From Bin55 sp965116055 (lineage in GTDB: Bacteria > Pseudomonadota > Gammaproteobacteria > Pseudomonadales > Azotimanducaceae), in the NCBI GenBank assembly GCA_965116055.1, contig OZ220466.1:2542001-2606000 (forward strand): a DNA stretch of 64,000 nt, read 5' to 3'. The position numbers and the translations under genes are program-made. Shown one piece after another: positions 54,457-63,598 of this stretch. The notes beneath the pieces are model-generated. The model did no database searches and had not been told where the DNA came from. It saw nothing but the letters and a program-made list of their open reading frames with translations. Position 1 is the first letter of the stretch. Every line of letters begins with the position of its first letter.

Positions 54457-57042
54457 GTGTCTGACACCAAAGACACCCCGCTCATGCAGCAATATTGGGC
54501 GATTAAGACTCAGCATCCTTCCATACTTCTGTTTTTTAGGATGGGTGATTTCTACGAACTGTTCTTCGACGACGCAAAACGCGCTGCCGAGCTACTTGAA
54601 ATCACCTTGACTTCGCGCGGCCAAAGTCGCGGCGAATCAATACCCATGTGCGGCGTGCCACACCACTCCGTCGATCGCTACCTACGAGCGTTAGTAACGA
54701 AAGGTGAAGCCGTCGCGATTTGCGAGCAAGTTGGCGACGTGACCACAGGCCACCTCGTCGAACGCGAAGTTACGCGCATCGTGACACCCGGTACCCTGAC
54801 AGAGGAGGCATTGCTATCGGCGGCGCAAGATAGCACATTGATGGCCGTTAACCCACTGGCAGCGGATCTGAATGCCTTCGGTGTCGCATGGCTCAATCTA
54901 TCCAATAGCGAGTTTGTTGTCGCAGAAGTAGAGAGCTACCAAGCACTTGATGCTTTATTAGCGCGGGTACAACCAGCGGAATTGCTTATCACGGAATCCT
55001 CCAAAATACAACGGAAAGAACTAACGATTACACATCTGGACCAATTCAAGTTTGACCCCTCGCTCGCCGAGCGCACATTGCTTGATCACTTCCACACTCA
55101 AGACTTGACAGGCTTCGGTTTACATCGAAAACAAGCTGTTATTGGTGCAGCTGGAGCGGTATTGGACTATGCAAAACAAGCTGTCCGCCGAGATCTCGAA
55201 TTCATTACCAGCGTACATTGGGACCGCGTCGCCGAGCGCATCGAAATTGACGCTCAAAGTCTGAGTGATCTAGAGATCACTCGTCACCTGAACGACAACG
55301 AACGACCTAACACGCTCGAAGCCACCATGGACTATACATCTACGCCCATGGGTGCACGATTGTTGAGGGTATGGTTGTGTTCGCCAACCCGCGATATTGA
55401 AGAAATACAACGCCGCCAGAATGCTGTTGCCTTGATATTAGATCGGCTCGTCATGAGCGCTTTTACCGCGCTGTTGAAACCAGTAGGGGACATGCACCGT
55501 ATCGTGTCAAGATTAGCCCTTGGCAATCCGTCACCTCGCGACTTGGCAAGACTCGCCGTTGGTTTGAAGGCATTTACGGATATGCAAACGCTTGTCACCG
55601 GATTTTCTCCCGTCGGTGAGTTTGAAACCCTCAAAGCGATTGATTCCTGTGCCTCAAGTCGCGAACTAATCGAGTTAGCCATCGTCGAAAATCCACCGCC
55701 GAACATTCGAACAGGGGGCATGATCTCAAGCGACTACGACGCGGATCTTGCGTCGTTGCGCGAGCTGCGTACAAATGCAGCTTCAGTCTTACAAGCTTAC
55801 GAGGATCGTCAACGAGAAATTACTGGCATATCAAATTTGCGCATAGGTTACAACCGAGTGCACGGATATTTCATTGAAGTGCCTAGATCCGCATCCTTCA
55901 ACATTCCTGAGGATTTCACACGCAGACAAACATTAAAGAACCTAGAGCGATATATCACATCGGAATTGCGAGACATTGAGGAACGCATCCTTTCAAGTGA
56001 GGATCAGGCGCATGTCGTTGAACGCCGGCTGTGGGACGAGCTGATCGCAACGCTACAACGAGATGTTGCAAACTTACGTATCGTCGCAAACAAGCTGAGT
56101 CGACTTGATGTAATCAACTCCTTCGCCGAGTACGCTCACCGTCACCAACTCATACGACCTGCGTTTACTGATGAATCTTTGATCAAGATTGACATGGGGC
56201 GTCACCCCGTCCTTGATGCAGACCCATCCTTGTCGTTCGTGCCGAATTCGATCGATTTGAATCCGTTGCGAAGAATGTTGATCGTGACGGGTCCGAATAT
56301 GGGCGGTAAATCGACGTACATGCGACAAATTGCGCTACTTGCGATCATGGCGCATGTCGGTTCCTATATTCCGGCGGAAAACGCCGAATTTGGTCCACTT
56401 GATCGTATCTTCACCCGCATCGGTGCATCCGACGATCTTGCCGGCGGTCGAAGCACATTTTTCGTGGAAATGAGTGAAACCGCGAACATCCTACACAACG
56501 CGACAGCCAGCAGTCTTATCTTGCTTGATGAAATCGGTCGCGGCACCAGTACTTACGATGGACTGGCATTAGCATTTGCTATCGCCGAAGATATACTCGA
56601 ACGCGTTGGCGCGTTCACGTTATTTGCAACACATTATTTCGAGCTGACCGCACTGGGCAACGCCAGCAATGCAGCAATCAATGTACATATGCAAGCAGTC
56701 CAGCATCGCGGAGGCGTAGGGTTTCTTTACACGGTGAACGATGGTGCAACCTCACAGAGTTACGGCATTGATGTCGCAAAACTCGCCGGTGTGTTACCAC
56801 ACGTTATTCGCAAAGCTCGAAAACATCTAGCAACTCTTGAACGCGCGGCAGTGCGCCCTGGCGAAGACGCGCTCGGTCTATACACACCATCAGACGATGT
56901 CCAATCGCCATCGCACGAACTCACTGAGCAGCTCTTGAATCTCGACCTTGATGAAATGACGCCGCGCGCTGCACTTGAGATACTCTACAAATTGGTTAAA
57001 CAAGTGCACGAAGCGGACGGGACGGATCACGATTTCAGTTAA
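54457..57042 (+). CDS. mutS: DNA mismatch repair protein MutS
   Basis: The 861-residue protein binds mismatches and starts repair. Near the N-terminus is the mismatch-binding FRMGDFYELFFDDA (Phe-X-Glu). The C-terminal ATPase has Walker A TGPNMGGKSTYMRQ, then FFVEMSETANIL, SLILLDEIGRGTSTYDGLALA and LFATHYFEL. The helix-turn-helix end includes SYGIDVAKLAGVLPHVIRKAR. Start is GTG 54457. It is divergent from recA, without the cinA/pncC gene often found between them. Confidence 0.97.
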   Translation: MSDTKDTPLMQQYWAIKTQHPSILLFFRMGDFYELFFDDAKRAAELLEITLTSRGQSRGESIPMCGVPHHSVDRYLRALVTKGEAVAICEQVGDVTTGHLVEREVTRIVTPGTLTEEALLSAAQDSTLMAVNPLAADLNAFGVAWLNLSNSEFVVAEVESYQALDALLARVQPAELLITESSKIQRKELTITHLDQFKFDPSLAERTLLDHFHTQDLTGFGLHRKQAVIGAAGAVLDYAKQAVRRDLEFITSVHWDRVAERIEIDAQSLSDLEITRHLNDNERPNTLEATMDYTSTPMGARLLRVWLCSPTRDIEEIQRRQNAVALILDRLVMSAFTALLKPVGDMHRIVSRLALGNPSPRDLARLAVGLKAFTDMQTLVTGFSPVGEFETLKAIDSCASSRELIELAIVENPPPNIRTGGMISSDYDADLASLRELRTNAASVLQAYEDRQREITGISNLRIGYNRVHGYFIEVPRSASFNIPEDFTRRQTLKNLERYITSELRDIEERILSSEDQAHVVERRLWDELIATLQRDVANLRIVANKLSRLDVINSFAEYAHRHQLIRPAFTDESLIKIDMGRHPVLDADPSLSFVPNSIDLNPLRRMLIVTGPNMGGKSTYMRQIALLAIMAHVGSYIPAENAEFGPLDRIFTRIGASDDLAGGRSTFFVEMSETANILHNATASSLILLDEIGRGTSTYDGLALAFAIAEDILERVGAFTLFATHYFELTALGNASNAAINVHMQAVQHRGGVGFLYTVNDGATSQSYGIDVAKLAGVLPHVIRKARKHLATLERAAVRPGEDALGLYTPSDDVQSPSHELTEQLLNLDLDEMTPRAALEILYKLVKQVHEADGTDHDFS

Positions 57043-57055
57043 ACACGAGCCCACC

Positions 57056-58303
57056 ATGAGTCAAGACCTGCTTGAGCGACGTCAACGTATATTCGGTCGC
57101 GGTGCACATTTGTTCTATCGCAAACCGCTGACGATCGTACGAGGCGAAGGCGTCTATCTCTTCGCGCAAGACGGGACGAGCTATGTGGACATGTACAACA
57201 ACGTGCCTTGCATCGGCCACAGTCATCCCCATCTCGTCGAGGCGATCCATGAACAGGTATCCAAGATCAACGTACACAACCGCTATCTCCACGACGGCAT
57301 CCTACGATATGCTGAAAGATTAGTCGACACCCATCACCAAGGTATCGAAAGCGTAGTCATGTCGTGTACCGGTACCGAAGCCAACGAAGTCGCCATGCTC
57401 ATGGCACGTAGCGTCACACAAGGCAAAGGATTTATCTGTACCGATGCTGCCTATCACGGCAATTCAGCGGCTGTCCGGCAACTCACCCGCGCCCGGGACA
57501 CAAAGTTCGTCAAAGCGATTCCATTTCCAGAAAGTTATCGCTGCCAAGCAACGGATCGTGCACAGCACTTTCTACATCACATTGACCAGAAACTTGCCGA
57601 CTTTGAACAGGACGGTATACAAGTTGCAGGTCTGTTGATCTGTTCGTTGTGCGCAAATGAAGGTTTACCAAATATTCCATCAGGGTTCATGAGAGAAGCA
57701 GCTGACCGCATTCGAGCTGCTGGTGGCGTTGTGATTGCGGATGAAGTTCAAGCAGGTCTAGGGCGTAGTGGAAATTGGTGGGGCTATACGTCCAGCGACT
57801 TCGTACCGGATATTGTGACGATGGGTAAACCACTTGGCGCAGGCGTGCCGCTTGCCGCAACCGCTTCATCGCAGGACTTCGTAGAACGCTTTCGGCGCCA
57901 TACTGGTTATTTCAATACGTTCGCTTCATCGCCGTTGCAGGCTGCCGCTGGTAACGCTGTACTAGACATATTCGAACGAGAGCAACTTATACAGAACGCC
58001 GCAGTTATTGGTTCTTACCTGGCTGAGCAGCTTCAATCAATCAATCAGCTTGTGCCTTACATCGGCGACACTCGCCACCAAGGATTGTTTGTCGCTGTAG
58101 AGTGCGTGAAATCGCGCGATACCAAGGAACCCGACCGGCACCGCGCAATCGAAATCGTCAATGCGTTAAAGGACCGCGGCTTTCTCACCGGCAACGCTGG
58201 CGCCTTCGGCAACGTACTAAAGTTACGTCCACCATTAGTTTTCACTCGTACACACGCAGATGCCTTTCTAGCCGAGTATATGAAAGTCGTTGATGCGGAA
58301 TAA
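57056..58303 (+). CDS. Class III PLP-dependent aminotransferase/phospho-lyase-like protein
   Basis: The start is ATG 57056, 14 bases after mutS; the longer frame overlaps mutS. The 415-residue protein has the fold type I order: YVDMYNNVPCIGHSHPHLVEAI, CTGTEANEVAMLMAR, VVIADEVQAGLGRSG, and the PLP Lys in DIVTMGKPLGAGVPLAA. Close to the AGXT2L group, whose members include ethanolamine-phosphate and phosphohydroxylysine phospho-lyases. The next gene is an APH-type kinase overlapping it by 14 bases, which supports a kinase plus phospho-lyase pathway (inference). An ordinary aminotransferase is the alternative. Confidence 0.85.
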   Translation: MSQDLLERRQRIFGRGAHLFYRKPLTIVRGEGVYLFAQDGTSYVDMYNNVPCIGHSHPHLVEAIHEQVSKINVHNRYLHDGILRYAERLVDTHHQGIESVVMSCTGTEANEVAMLMARSVTQGKGFICTDAAYHGNSAAVRQLTRARDTKFVKAIPFPESYRCQATDRAQHFLHHIDQKLADFEQDGIQVAGLLICSLCANEGLPNIPSGFMREAADRIRAAGGVVIADEVQAGLGRSGNWWGYTSSDFVPDIVTMGKPLGAGVPLAATASSQDFVERFRRHTGYFNTFASSPLQAAAGNAVLDIFEREQLIQNAAVIGSYLAEQLQSINQLVPYIGDTRHQGLFVAVECVKSRDTKEPDRHRAIEIVNALKDRGFLTGNAGAFGNVLKLRPPLVFTRTHADAFLAEYMKVVDAE

Positions 58304-59333
58304 AGCGAACGACTGGGAAAGTTGCGCACGCGATGCGTTGCGACATTTTCCAGTACAGCCGGCGTACATCAAATTCATTTCCAGCTCCGAGAATATTTCA
58401 TTCTTTGTCAGAACAACCGATGCGAAGCGATACGTGTTGCGGTTACACCGGCCCGAGTATCACACGCTCAATGAATTGATTTCTGAGCAACTATGGACCG
58501 AAGCGCTGCTTGAGTCTGGTATTGATGTGCCCGTAGTGGTAAAAACCTCAACCGGCGAACGTTATGCGCAAACGAAGTTCGGTACGCAAATTCGCTACGT
58601 TGGGTTATTGCAATGGGTGAATGGCGAATCGTTGCGCAAGCAGTTTGTAACCTCTAACAACCCAACTGAATGCATTGGCATCTATGAGCAAGTAGGTCAA
58701 TTGCTAGCAGTACTTCACGAACAGGCCTCGCGTTGGTCACCGCCGGCAGGATTCGCCCGTCATGCGCTTGACGCCGATGGCTTGATGGGCAATCACCCAT
58801 TTTGGGGAAGATTTTGGGAAGCAGAAGATTTGACCGCGACTCAATGCAATCGCTTGTTGAACATGCGGTATCGAATATTCGAGTTACTCGCACGACTTCC
58901 ACGACACCCAAGTGTCTATTCCATGATCCACGCCGATCTGCACACAGGGAACTTAATTGCACACCAGAACCACCTTCACATCATTGATTTTGACGATGCT
59001 GGGTTCGGTTGGCACGCATACGACTTCGCAGTCGCCATGAGTGAAGTACACGAGCCACAATTACGAGAATGTCTCTTACAAGCTCTTTTCAACGGCTATG
59101 CGAAAGTACGCCGGCTGCCTTCTTGGATTAAGGAGCTCGTACCATTGTTCAGCTTAATCAGAACGCTGGCATCAATCGGTTGGTCCGACAGCCGCCCGGA
59201 GCTATTTGAGAATTCCGCGTATAAACTGCATCTATACAAACTTGCAGATGACCGATTTGAGGATACGCTTGAGAAAGCACAAGATCTTGTCTTGAATTTG
59301 CGCGCATCTAACTCACAAGCGTACACTCTATGA
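58290..59333 (+). CDS. APH-family phosphotransferase (hydroxylysine/ethanolamine kinase-like)
   Basis: The 347-residue protein has a kinase-like fold: YVLRLHRPEYHTLNEL with the ATP Lys position apparently Arg (VLRLHRP, as in homoserine-kinase-type enzymes), the catalytic loop MIHADLHTGNLIAHQ with Asp and Asn, and metal-site HIIDFDDAGFGWHAYDFAVAM. This resembles the kinase partner (AGPHD1/hydroxylysine kinase, or choline/ethanolamine kinase) of AGXT2L phospho-lyases. It overlaps the class III aminotransferase gene by 14 bases. Substrate not proven. Confidence 0.82.
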   Translation: MMRNKANDWESCARDALRHFPVQPAYIKFISSSENISFFVRTTDAKRYVLRLHRPEYHTLNELISEQLWTEALLESGIDVPVVVKTSTGERYAQTKFGTQIRYVGLLQWVNGESLRKQFVTSNNPTECIGIYEQVGQLLAVLHEQASRWSPPAGFARHALDADGLMGNHPFWGRFWEAEDLTATQCNRLLNMRYRIFELLARLPRHPSVYSMIHADLHTGNLIAHQNHLHIIDFDDAGFGWHAYDFAVAMSEVHEPQLRECLLQALFNGYAKVRRLPSWIKELVPLFSLIRTLASIGWSDSRPELFENSAYKLHLYKLADDRFEDTLEKAQDLVLNLRASNSQAYTL

Positions 59334-59424
59334 ATTCACCGGCAACCAGGAGTGTTCTGGGATAGGTCTCCGATATCCTTATGCGCCAAACCCTACAAAG
59401 CCAAACGAACCTCTAATTGTCACG

Positions 59425-59928
59425 ATGTCGTCGCAATATTTTGAATTTGAATGTCTTCGTTCGATTAAACACACAGCAGTTCCAGCCCAGATCAAGCTTT
59501 TTGTTATGAGCGTTGCATTCACTGTATTTACATTGGGAGGACAGCTGACGCTCGCACAAGAAACAGATCTCAAATCTAATCAACGCAGATCGGCAGCTAC
59601 TCCTTTATATCAGCTGTTGGCCTATCGACCGCCTGAAACTGCGCATCTCGCCGACCTCAACGCTGACTTAATCGTGGCACAGATCGCATCGTTTACCAGT
59701 CAAGACAAAGCGCGCTTGTTTCTCAAAGCCCATAGAAAAATCAAGCTCAATGGCGCACGCCTGATATACGGTGATACCGTTCACTACATCGTTTACTTGG
59801 GACTATACGAGAACCAAGATACGGCGCGCTGGGCACTTGATTCATTCGCCGAGGAAAATCCGCGCTATTTGACGCGTAACTTCAAACGCATACGTCTCGC
59901 TGACCTTAAGGGCCATATCTTGCGGTAG
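59425..59928 (+). CDS. SPOR-domain-like exported protein
   Basis: A 167-residue protein with a hydrophobic segment (IKLFVMSVAFTVFTLGGQLTLAQ) that is a signal or anchor; a start at ATG 59506 would make it a normal signal peptide. The C-terminal ~80 residues (LIVAQIASFTSQDKARLFLKAHRKIKLNGARLIYGDTVHYIVYLGLYENQDTARWALDSF) follow the SPOR pattern of two beta-alpha-beta units, which binds denuded peptidoglycan at division sites. Neither candidate start has a strong ribosome site. The domain call is by pattern only. Confidence 0.7.
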   Translation: MSSQYFEFECLRSIKHTAVPAQIKLFVMSVAFTVFTLGGQLTLAQETDLKSNQRRSAATPLYQLLAYRPPETAHLADLNADLIVAQIASFTSQDKARLFLKAHRKIKLNGARLIYGDTVHYIVYLGLYENQDTARWALDSFAEENPRYLTRNFKRIRLADLKGHILR

Positions 59929-60084
59929 TAGACAGATTGATCGTATCGCAATGTTCTACAGCGCTTGTTTATCTCATGGGAAACAACAGATCAAACTACA
60001 TGCCCCACCTCATTCAAACCTAAAGCTGCTGTAATTTCACGCGAACGCGCTAAAATTCTGCGTCGTTTTAGGTCTATTGAATAT

Positions 60085-60408
60085 ATGACATTCGTTATTG
60101 GCGAAGCTTGCATTAAGTGCAAGTTAACTGATTGCGTGGAAGTTTGCCCAGTAGATTGCTTTTACGAAGGTCCGAATATGCTCGTTATACATCCGGACGA
60201 GTGTATTGACTGTGCTTTGTGCGAACCAGAGTGCCCGATAAACGCCATTTTTGCCGAAGACGAGCTGCCAGAGGATCAGCTCGACTTCTTGGAATTGAAC
60301 GCCGAATTGGCGGAGGTCTGGCCGAATATCACGGAAAAGAAATCAGCGCTGCCTGATGAGGCAACTTGGCGCGAAGTAACAAATAAGCGCCAGTACCTTG
60401 AACGCTGA
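60085..60408 (+). CDS. fdxA: Seven-iron ferredoxin FdxA
   Basis: The 107-residue product from ATG 60085 (MTFVIGEACIKCK) binds one 3Fe-4S and one 4Fe-4S cluster: CIKCKLTDCVEVCPVDCFYEG and ECIDCALCEPECPINAIF. The C-terminal tail (LDFLELNAELAEVWPNITEKKSALPDEATW) is typical of the ~107-residue Pseudomonas/Azotobacter type. The frame is open 40 codons upstream but without family similarity. Position shortly after mutS is common in gammaproteobacteria. Confidence 0.96.
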   Translation: MTFVIGEACIKCKLTDCVEVCPVDCFYEGPNMLVIHPDECIDCALCEPECPINAIFAEDELPEDQLDFLELNAELAEVWPNITEKKSALPDEATWREVTNKRQYLER

Positions 60409-60468
60409 GCGCTACTTACGATGTAAGCGCATCGCAATAGCCATCTTCATTTCGCATGTTTAAGAGCA

Positions 60469-62700
60469 GTGCTTAGGCGTATATCGCGTTTCCTTGTTCG
60501 TCGAATCAAATGCAGTCGCCTCGTTTCCTATGTGTGGGTATACGGCGCGACAGTCGCTCTCATCACGCTTTATCCATCAATCAGTTCCATAGCCGAGGCG
60601 AAAGCCTCCGATACGATGCCTAACGCACCGATTGCTCAACGCCAGGAGCACACTGCAACATATCACGGTTTTCAACTCCGCGACCACTATCACTGGTTGA
60701 AGGATCAATCGTATCCAATTGTCGACGACCCCAATATTCTCTCCTATCTACAAGCCGAAAACGTACATTACGAACGTGTCATGGCGCCTCTAGCACAGCA
60801 AGTCGAGACGCTCTTTAAGGAATTCAAAGGGCGGCAAGTCGAGGACGAATCATCAGTTCCTGCACAGGACGGCCCCTTTGTATATCAGACCCGATTCGTG
60901 CCTGACCAACAATATCCAGTACACGTCAGATGGCCTAAAGGCGATCAATCGTGGCTTGAACACCTCGTCCCGAACGAAAAACTCGTGCAAGTCGTACTCG
61001 ACGAAAATGCCTTGGCTGAAGATACCCCGTACTTTCGCCGGCGTGGATTTTCAATAGATCCGACCCATAGGCTTTTAGCCTATGGCGTAGACCTCACTGG
61101 GGCCGAACGTTTCACTTTGCACCTCCTGGATATCGCGACCGGCGAACTCTACCCTGAAACGATGGCAAACGCGACTGGCAATGTCATCTGGAGCACCGAC
61201 AGTACCACGCTGTTTTACGTCATAAACAATGAAAACTGGCGACCGTTTCGCGTGATGCGCCATATCCTAGGCACTGATCCAAGTGACGACGAAATAATTT
61301 ACGAAGAACGCGACGACGGTTTTTTCGTCAATATCTCTCAAACAACATCGGAACGTTATCTCGTCATTTCAACCGCGTCAAACGTCACCAGCGAGGTGCG
61401 GATCCTACCGCTCGCCAATCCGCTAAGCGAACTCACGGTCATCGCTCATCGCCGCGACCAACATGAATATGACGTCGACCACCACCGTGATCGGTTCGTC
61501 ATTCGCACGAATGACCAGCATGAAAACTTTCGCCTCGCAGTTGCGCCTGAAGAGACGCCGACAATCGATATGTGGCAACCGCTACTTGAGTCGTCCGATA
61601 CACGCTATGTCACCTCAATGTTGAGCTTCGAATCCCATGTCGCAGTCGCAGCACGTGAGAACGGCTTAGAACAAGTATTGATCCTAAGCGACGACGAGCC
61701 ATACTCAATTCCGTTTACAGAGCCTGTCTATAGTCTAGGATTTAGCACGAATCTCGAAACGGATCCGCCATTCTTGCGTATTGAATACTCGTCGTTAACA
61801 ACCCCAGAGACCACGTTCGACTATGAGTTTTCGACACGTACATTGCACACGCGCAAGGTGCAGCAGATTCCAAGCGGACATGATCCAAATGAATACCGTA
61901 GTGAACGAAAGTTCGCAACCGCTCGCGACGGCGCACGCATCCCCATATCACTCGTGTACCAAAAAAACACACCGCTAGACGGCTCGGCACCGCTTTATCT
62001 CTATGCCTATGGCGCTTACGGCTTGACGAGCGATCCAGCCTTCCGTACAAACGTGCTTTCGTTACTTGATCGCGGTTTCGTATATGCGATCGCGCACATC
62101 CGTGGCGGAGCAGAAATGGGCCACCATTGGTATGAAGCTGGTAAGCTCAAACAACGCACTAACACGTTCAACGACTTCGTGGATGTCGCCCACTTTCTGA
62201 TTGAGAGCAAGTACACCTCTAAACAACGCCTTGCAATTTCAGGGGGTAGTGCGGGCGGGTCGCTCATGGGCGCCGTAATCAATCAAGCGCCTCACCTGTG
62301 GGGCGTTGTTGCTGCCCATGTACCATTCGTCGACATCTTGAATACGATGCTTGATGATTCTCTGCCGCTAACACCGATCGAATGGCCGGAATGGGGCAAC
62401 CCGATTGAGAGCAAAGAAGACTATGAGTACATCCGCTCTTATTCACCTTACGATCAACTTACACGGATCGCATATCCGCCGCTGTTTGTCACCGCAGGTT
62501 TAAACGACCCACGCGTGACCTATTGGGAGCCGGCGAAATGGGTAGCGAAAATCCGCCATCTCAAAACGGACAAGAATCCCCTCGTGCTCAAGACGGAGAT
62601 GAGCGCAGGACATGGTGGCAAATCTGGCCGCTTTGATGCCCTTCGAGAAGTAGCACAGGAATATGCGTTCATACTGAACGCGTTAAATAAGTTAGATTAG
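60469..62700 (+). CDS. Prolyl oligopeptidase family serine peptidase (oligopeptidase B-like, S9A)
   Basis: The 743-residue protein has an N-terminal hydrophobic segment (VYGATVALITLYPSISSIAEA), then the usual start of the family (DHYHWLKDQSYPIVDDPNILSYLQAEN), a seven-blade propeller region, and a C-terminal alpha/beta hydrolase domain. The triad is visible: Ser near residue 593 in ISGGSAGGSLMG, Asp near 678 in LNDPRVTYWE, His near 714 in AGHGGKSGR. It would cleave short peptides, here probably in the periplasm given the signal. GTG start without a strong ribosome site. Confidence 0.93.
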   Translation: MLRRISRFLVRRIKCSRLVSYVWVYGATVALITLYPSISSIAEAKASDTMPNAPIAQRQEHTATYHGFQLRDHYHWLKDQSYPIVDDPNILSYLQAENVHYERVMAPLAQQVETLFKEFKGRQVEDESSVPAQDGPFVYQTRFVPDQQYPVHVRWPKGDQSWLEHLVPNEKLVQVVLDENALAEDTPYFRRRGFSIDPTHRLLAYGVDLTGAERFTLHLLDIATGELYPETMANATGNVIWSTDSTTLFYVINNENWRPFRVMRHILGTDPSDDEIIYEERDDGFFVNISQTTSERYLVISTASNVTSEVRILPLANPLSELTVIAHRRDQHEYDVDHHRDRFVIRTNDQHENFRLAVAPEETPTIDMWQPLLESSDTRYVTSMLSFESHVAVAARENGLEQVLILSDDEPYSIPFTEPVYSLGFSTNLETDPPFLRIEYSSLTTPETTFDYEFSTRTLHTRKVQQIPSGHDPNEYRSERKFATARDGARIPISLVYQKNTPLDGSAPLYLYAYGAYGLTSDPAFRTNVLSLLDRGFVYAIAHIRGGAEMGHHWYEAGKLKQRTNTFNDFVDVAHFLIESKYTSKQRLAISGGSAGGSLMGAVINQAPHLWGVVAAHVPFVDILNTMLDDSLPLTPIEWPEWGNPIESKEDYEYIRSYSPYDQLTRIAYPPLFVTAGLNDPRVTYWEPAKWVAKIRHLKTDKNPLVLKTEMSAGHGGKSGRFDALREVAQEYAFILNALNKLD

Positions 62701-62722
62701 AACAGCATGGCAGGTGGCTGAG

Positions 62723-63598
62723 TCAATTGCGCGTGGTTAGAGCGATCACTGCGTTGGGATTCAACGGTTTGCCGTTCGCCCAGATCTCAAAGCGAAATTG
62801 TCGATTGCGATTAGCGTCAAGGGCTATCCCATCGTTCGATGGCGCGATGCTGGTGATCACATCACCGGTCGCAAGATTTTGCCCTTCCTTGACCGTATGC
62901 TTGGTGTTGAATTCATAAGCCACCAAATGTGAGGTGGTTGCATCCACTATGATCAGGTGACGGAATTTATTTAACCCTGCACCAGCGTAAATAACCTTGC
63001 CTGCAATCGCGGCGACGATTTCCGTACCGTCCGCCAACAAATAGTCCAAACCTGTTGCATTGCTACTCGCCAAAGGTTCGTAAGGCACAGGCCATTGCCA
63101 ACCAGGTTTAGTGCGCACAGTATGCAATTTCATTTTTGGCAAGGGATTCACCCGATGTTCGACCGACGGTTTGGGCGGTTGCACGGGTGGTTGTTTAACC
63201 GCTTCTGCAGCTGCTTGCGGCGACTGCGCTACCGGTTGCTCCCGTTTTTTCTTAGTTGGCGAGCGTAGACGCTCTGGTTGCACCTGGTCTTCCAGTGTGT
63301 TTCGAACCACTAATAAGTCGTTCGGTCGAATGATGTACGGCGCTTTGATATCGTTGCGCGAAGCAATCTCGATAACTCTTAGGCCATAACGCCGCGAAAT
63401 CGAATACAGCGTATCACCGCGCGCCACTACATGACAGAATTCATCGGCATGTTCCGCTCGACACGCGCGTTCACTGACGGCGTAAGCATGTTCGCTCTGA
63501 CGCGATTTATCAATGACAGGCGCAGGAACCTCGGCAACGCACCCAGCCAGCAGTGCAATGCTTAATGCAACGATGGTGCCATAGAGCTTAGACCGCAC
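62723..63598 (-). CDS. NlpD-like lipoprotein with LysM and degenerate LytM domain
   Basis: The 291-residue product has a lipoprotein signal with lipobox LLAGC at the start, a LysM domain (HVVARGDTLYSISRRYGLRVIEIASRNDI...LLVV), a Pro/Gln/Lys-rich linker, and a C-terminal M23/LytM domain. The metal ligands of active M23 enzymes are missing: HLVAYEFN stands where HLSAYAHN-like motifs carry ligands, and FRFEIW replaces the HFE/HxH motif. It is therefore probably an amidase activator like NlpD, not a peptidase. It overlaps the DUF368 gene by 11 bases. Confidence 0.9.
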   Translation of the reverse strand: MRSKLYGTIVALSIALLAGCVAEVPAPVIDKSRQSEHAYAVSERACRAEHADEFCHVVARGDTLYSISRRYGLRVIEIASRNDIKAPYIIRPNDLLVVRNTLEDQVQPERLRSPTKKKREQPVAQSPQAAAEAVKQPPVQPPKPSVEHRVNPLPKMKLHTVRTKPGWQWPVPYEPLASSNATGLDYLLADGTEIVAAIAGKVIYAGAGLNKFRHLIIVDATTSHLVAYEFNTKHTVKEGQNLATGDVITSIAPSNDGIALDANRNRQFRFEIWANGKPLNPNAVIALTTRN

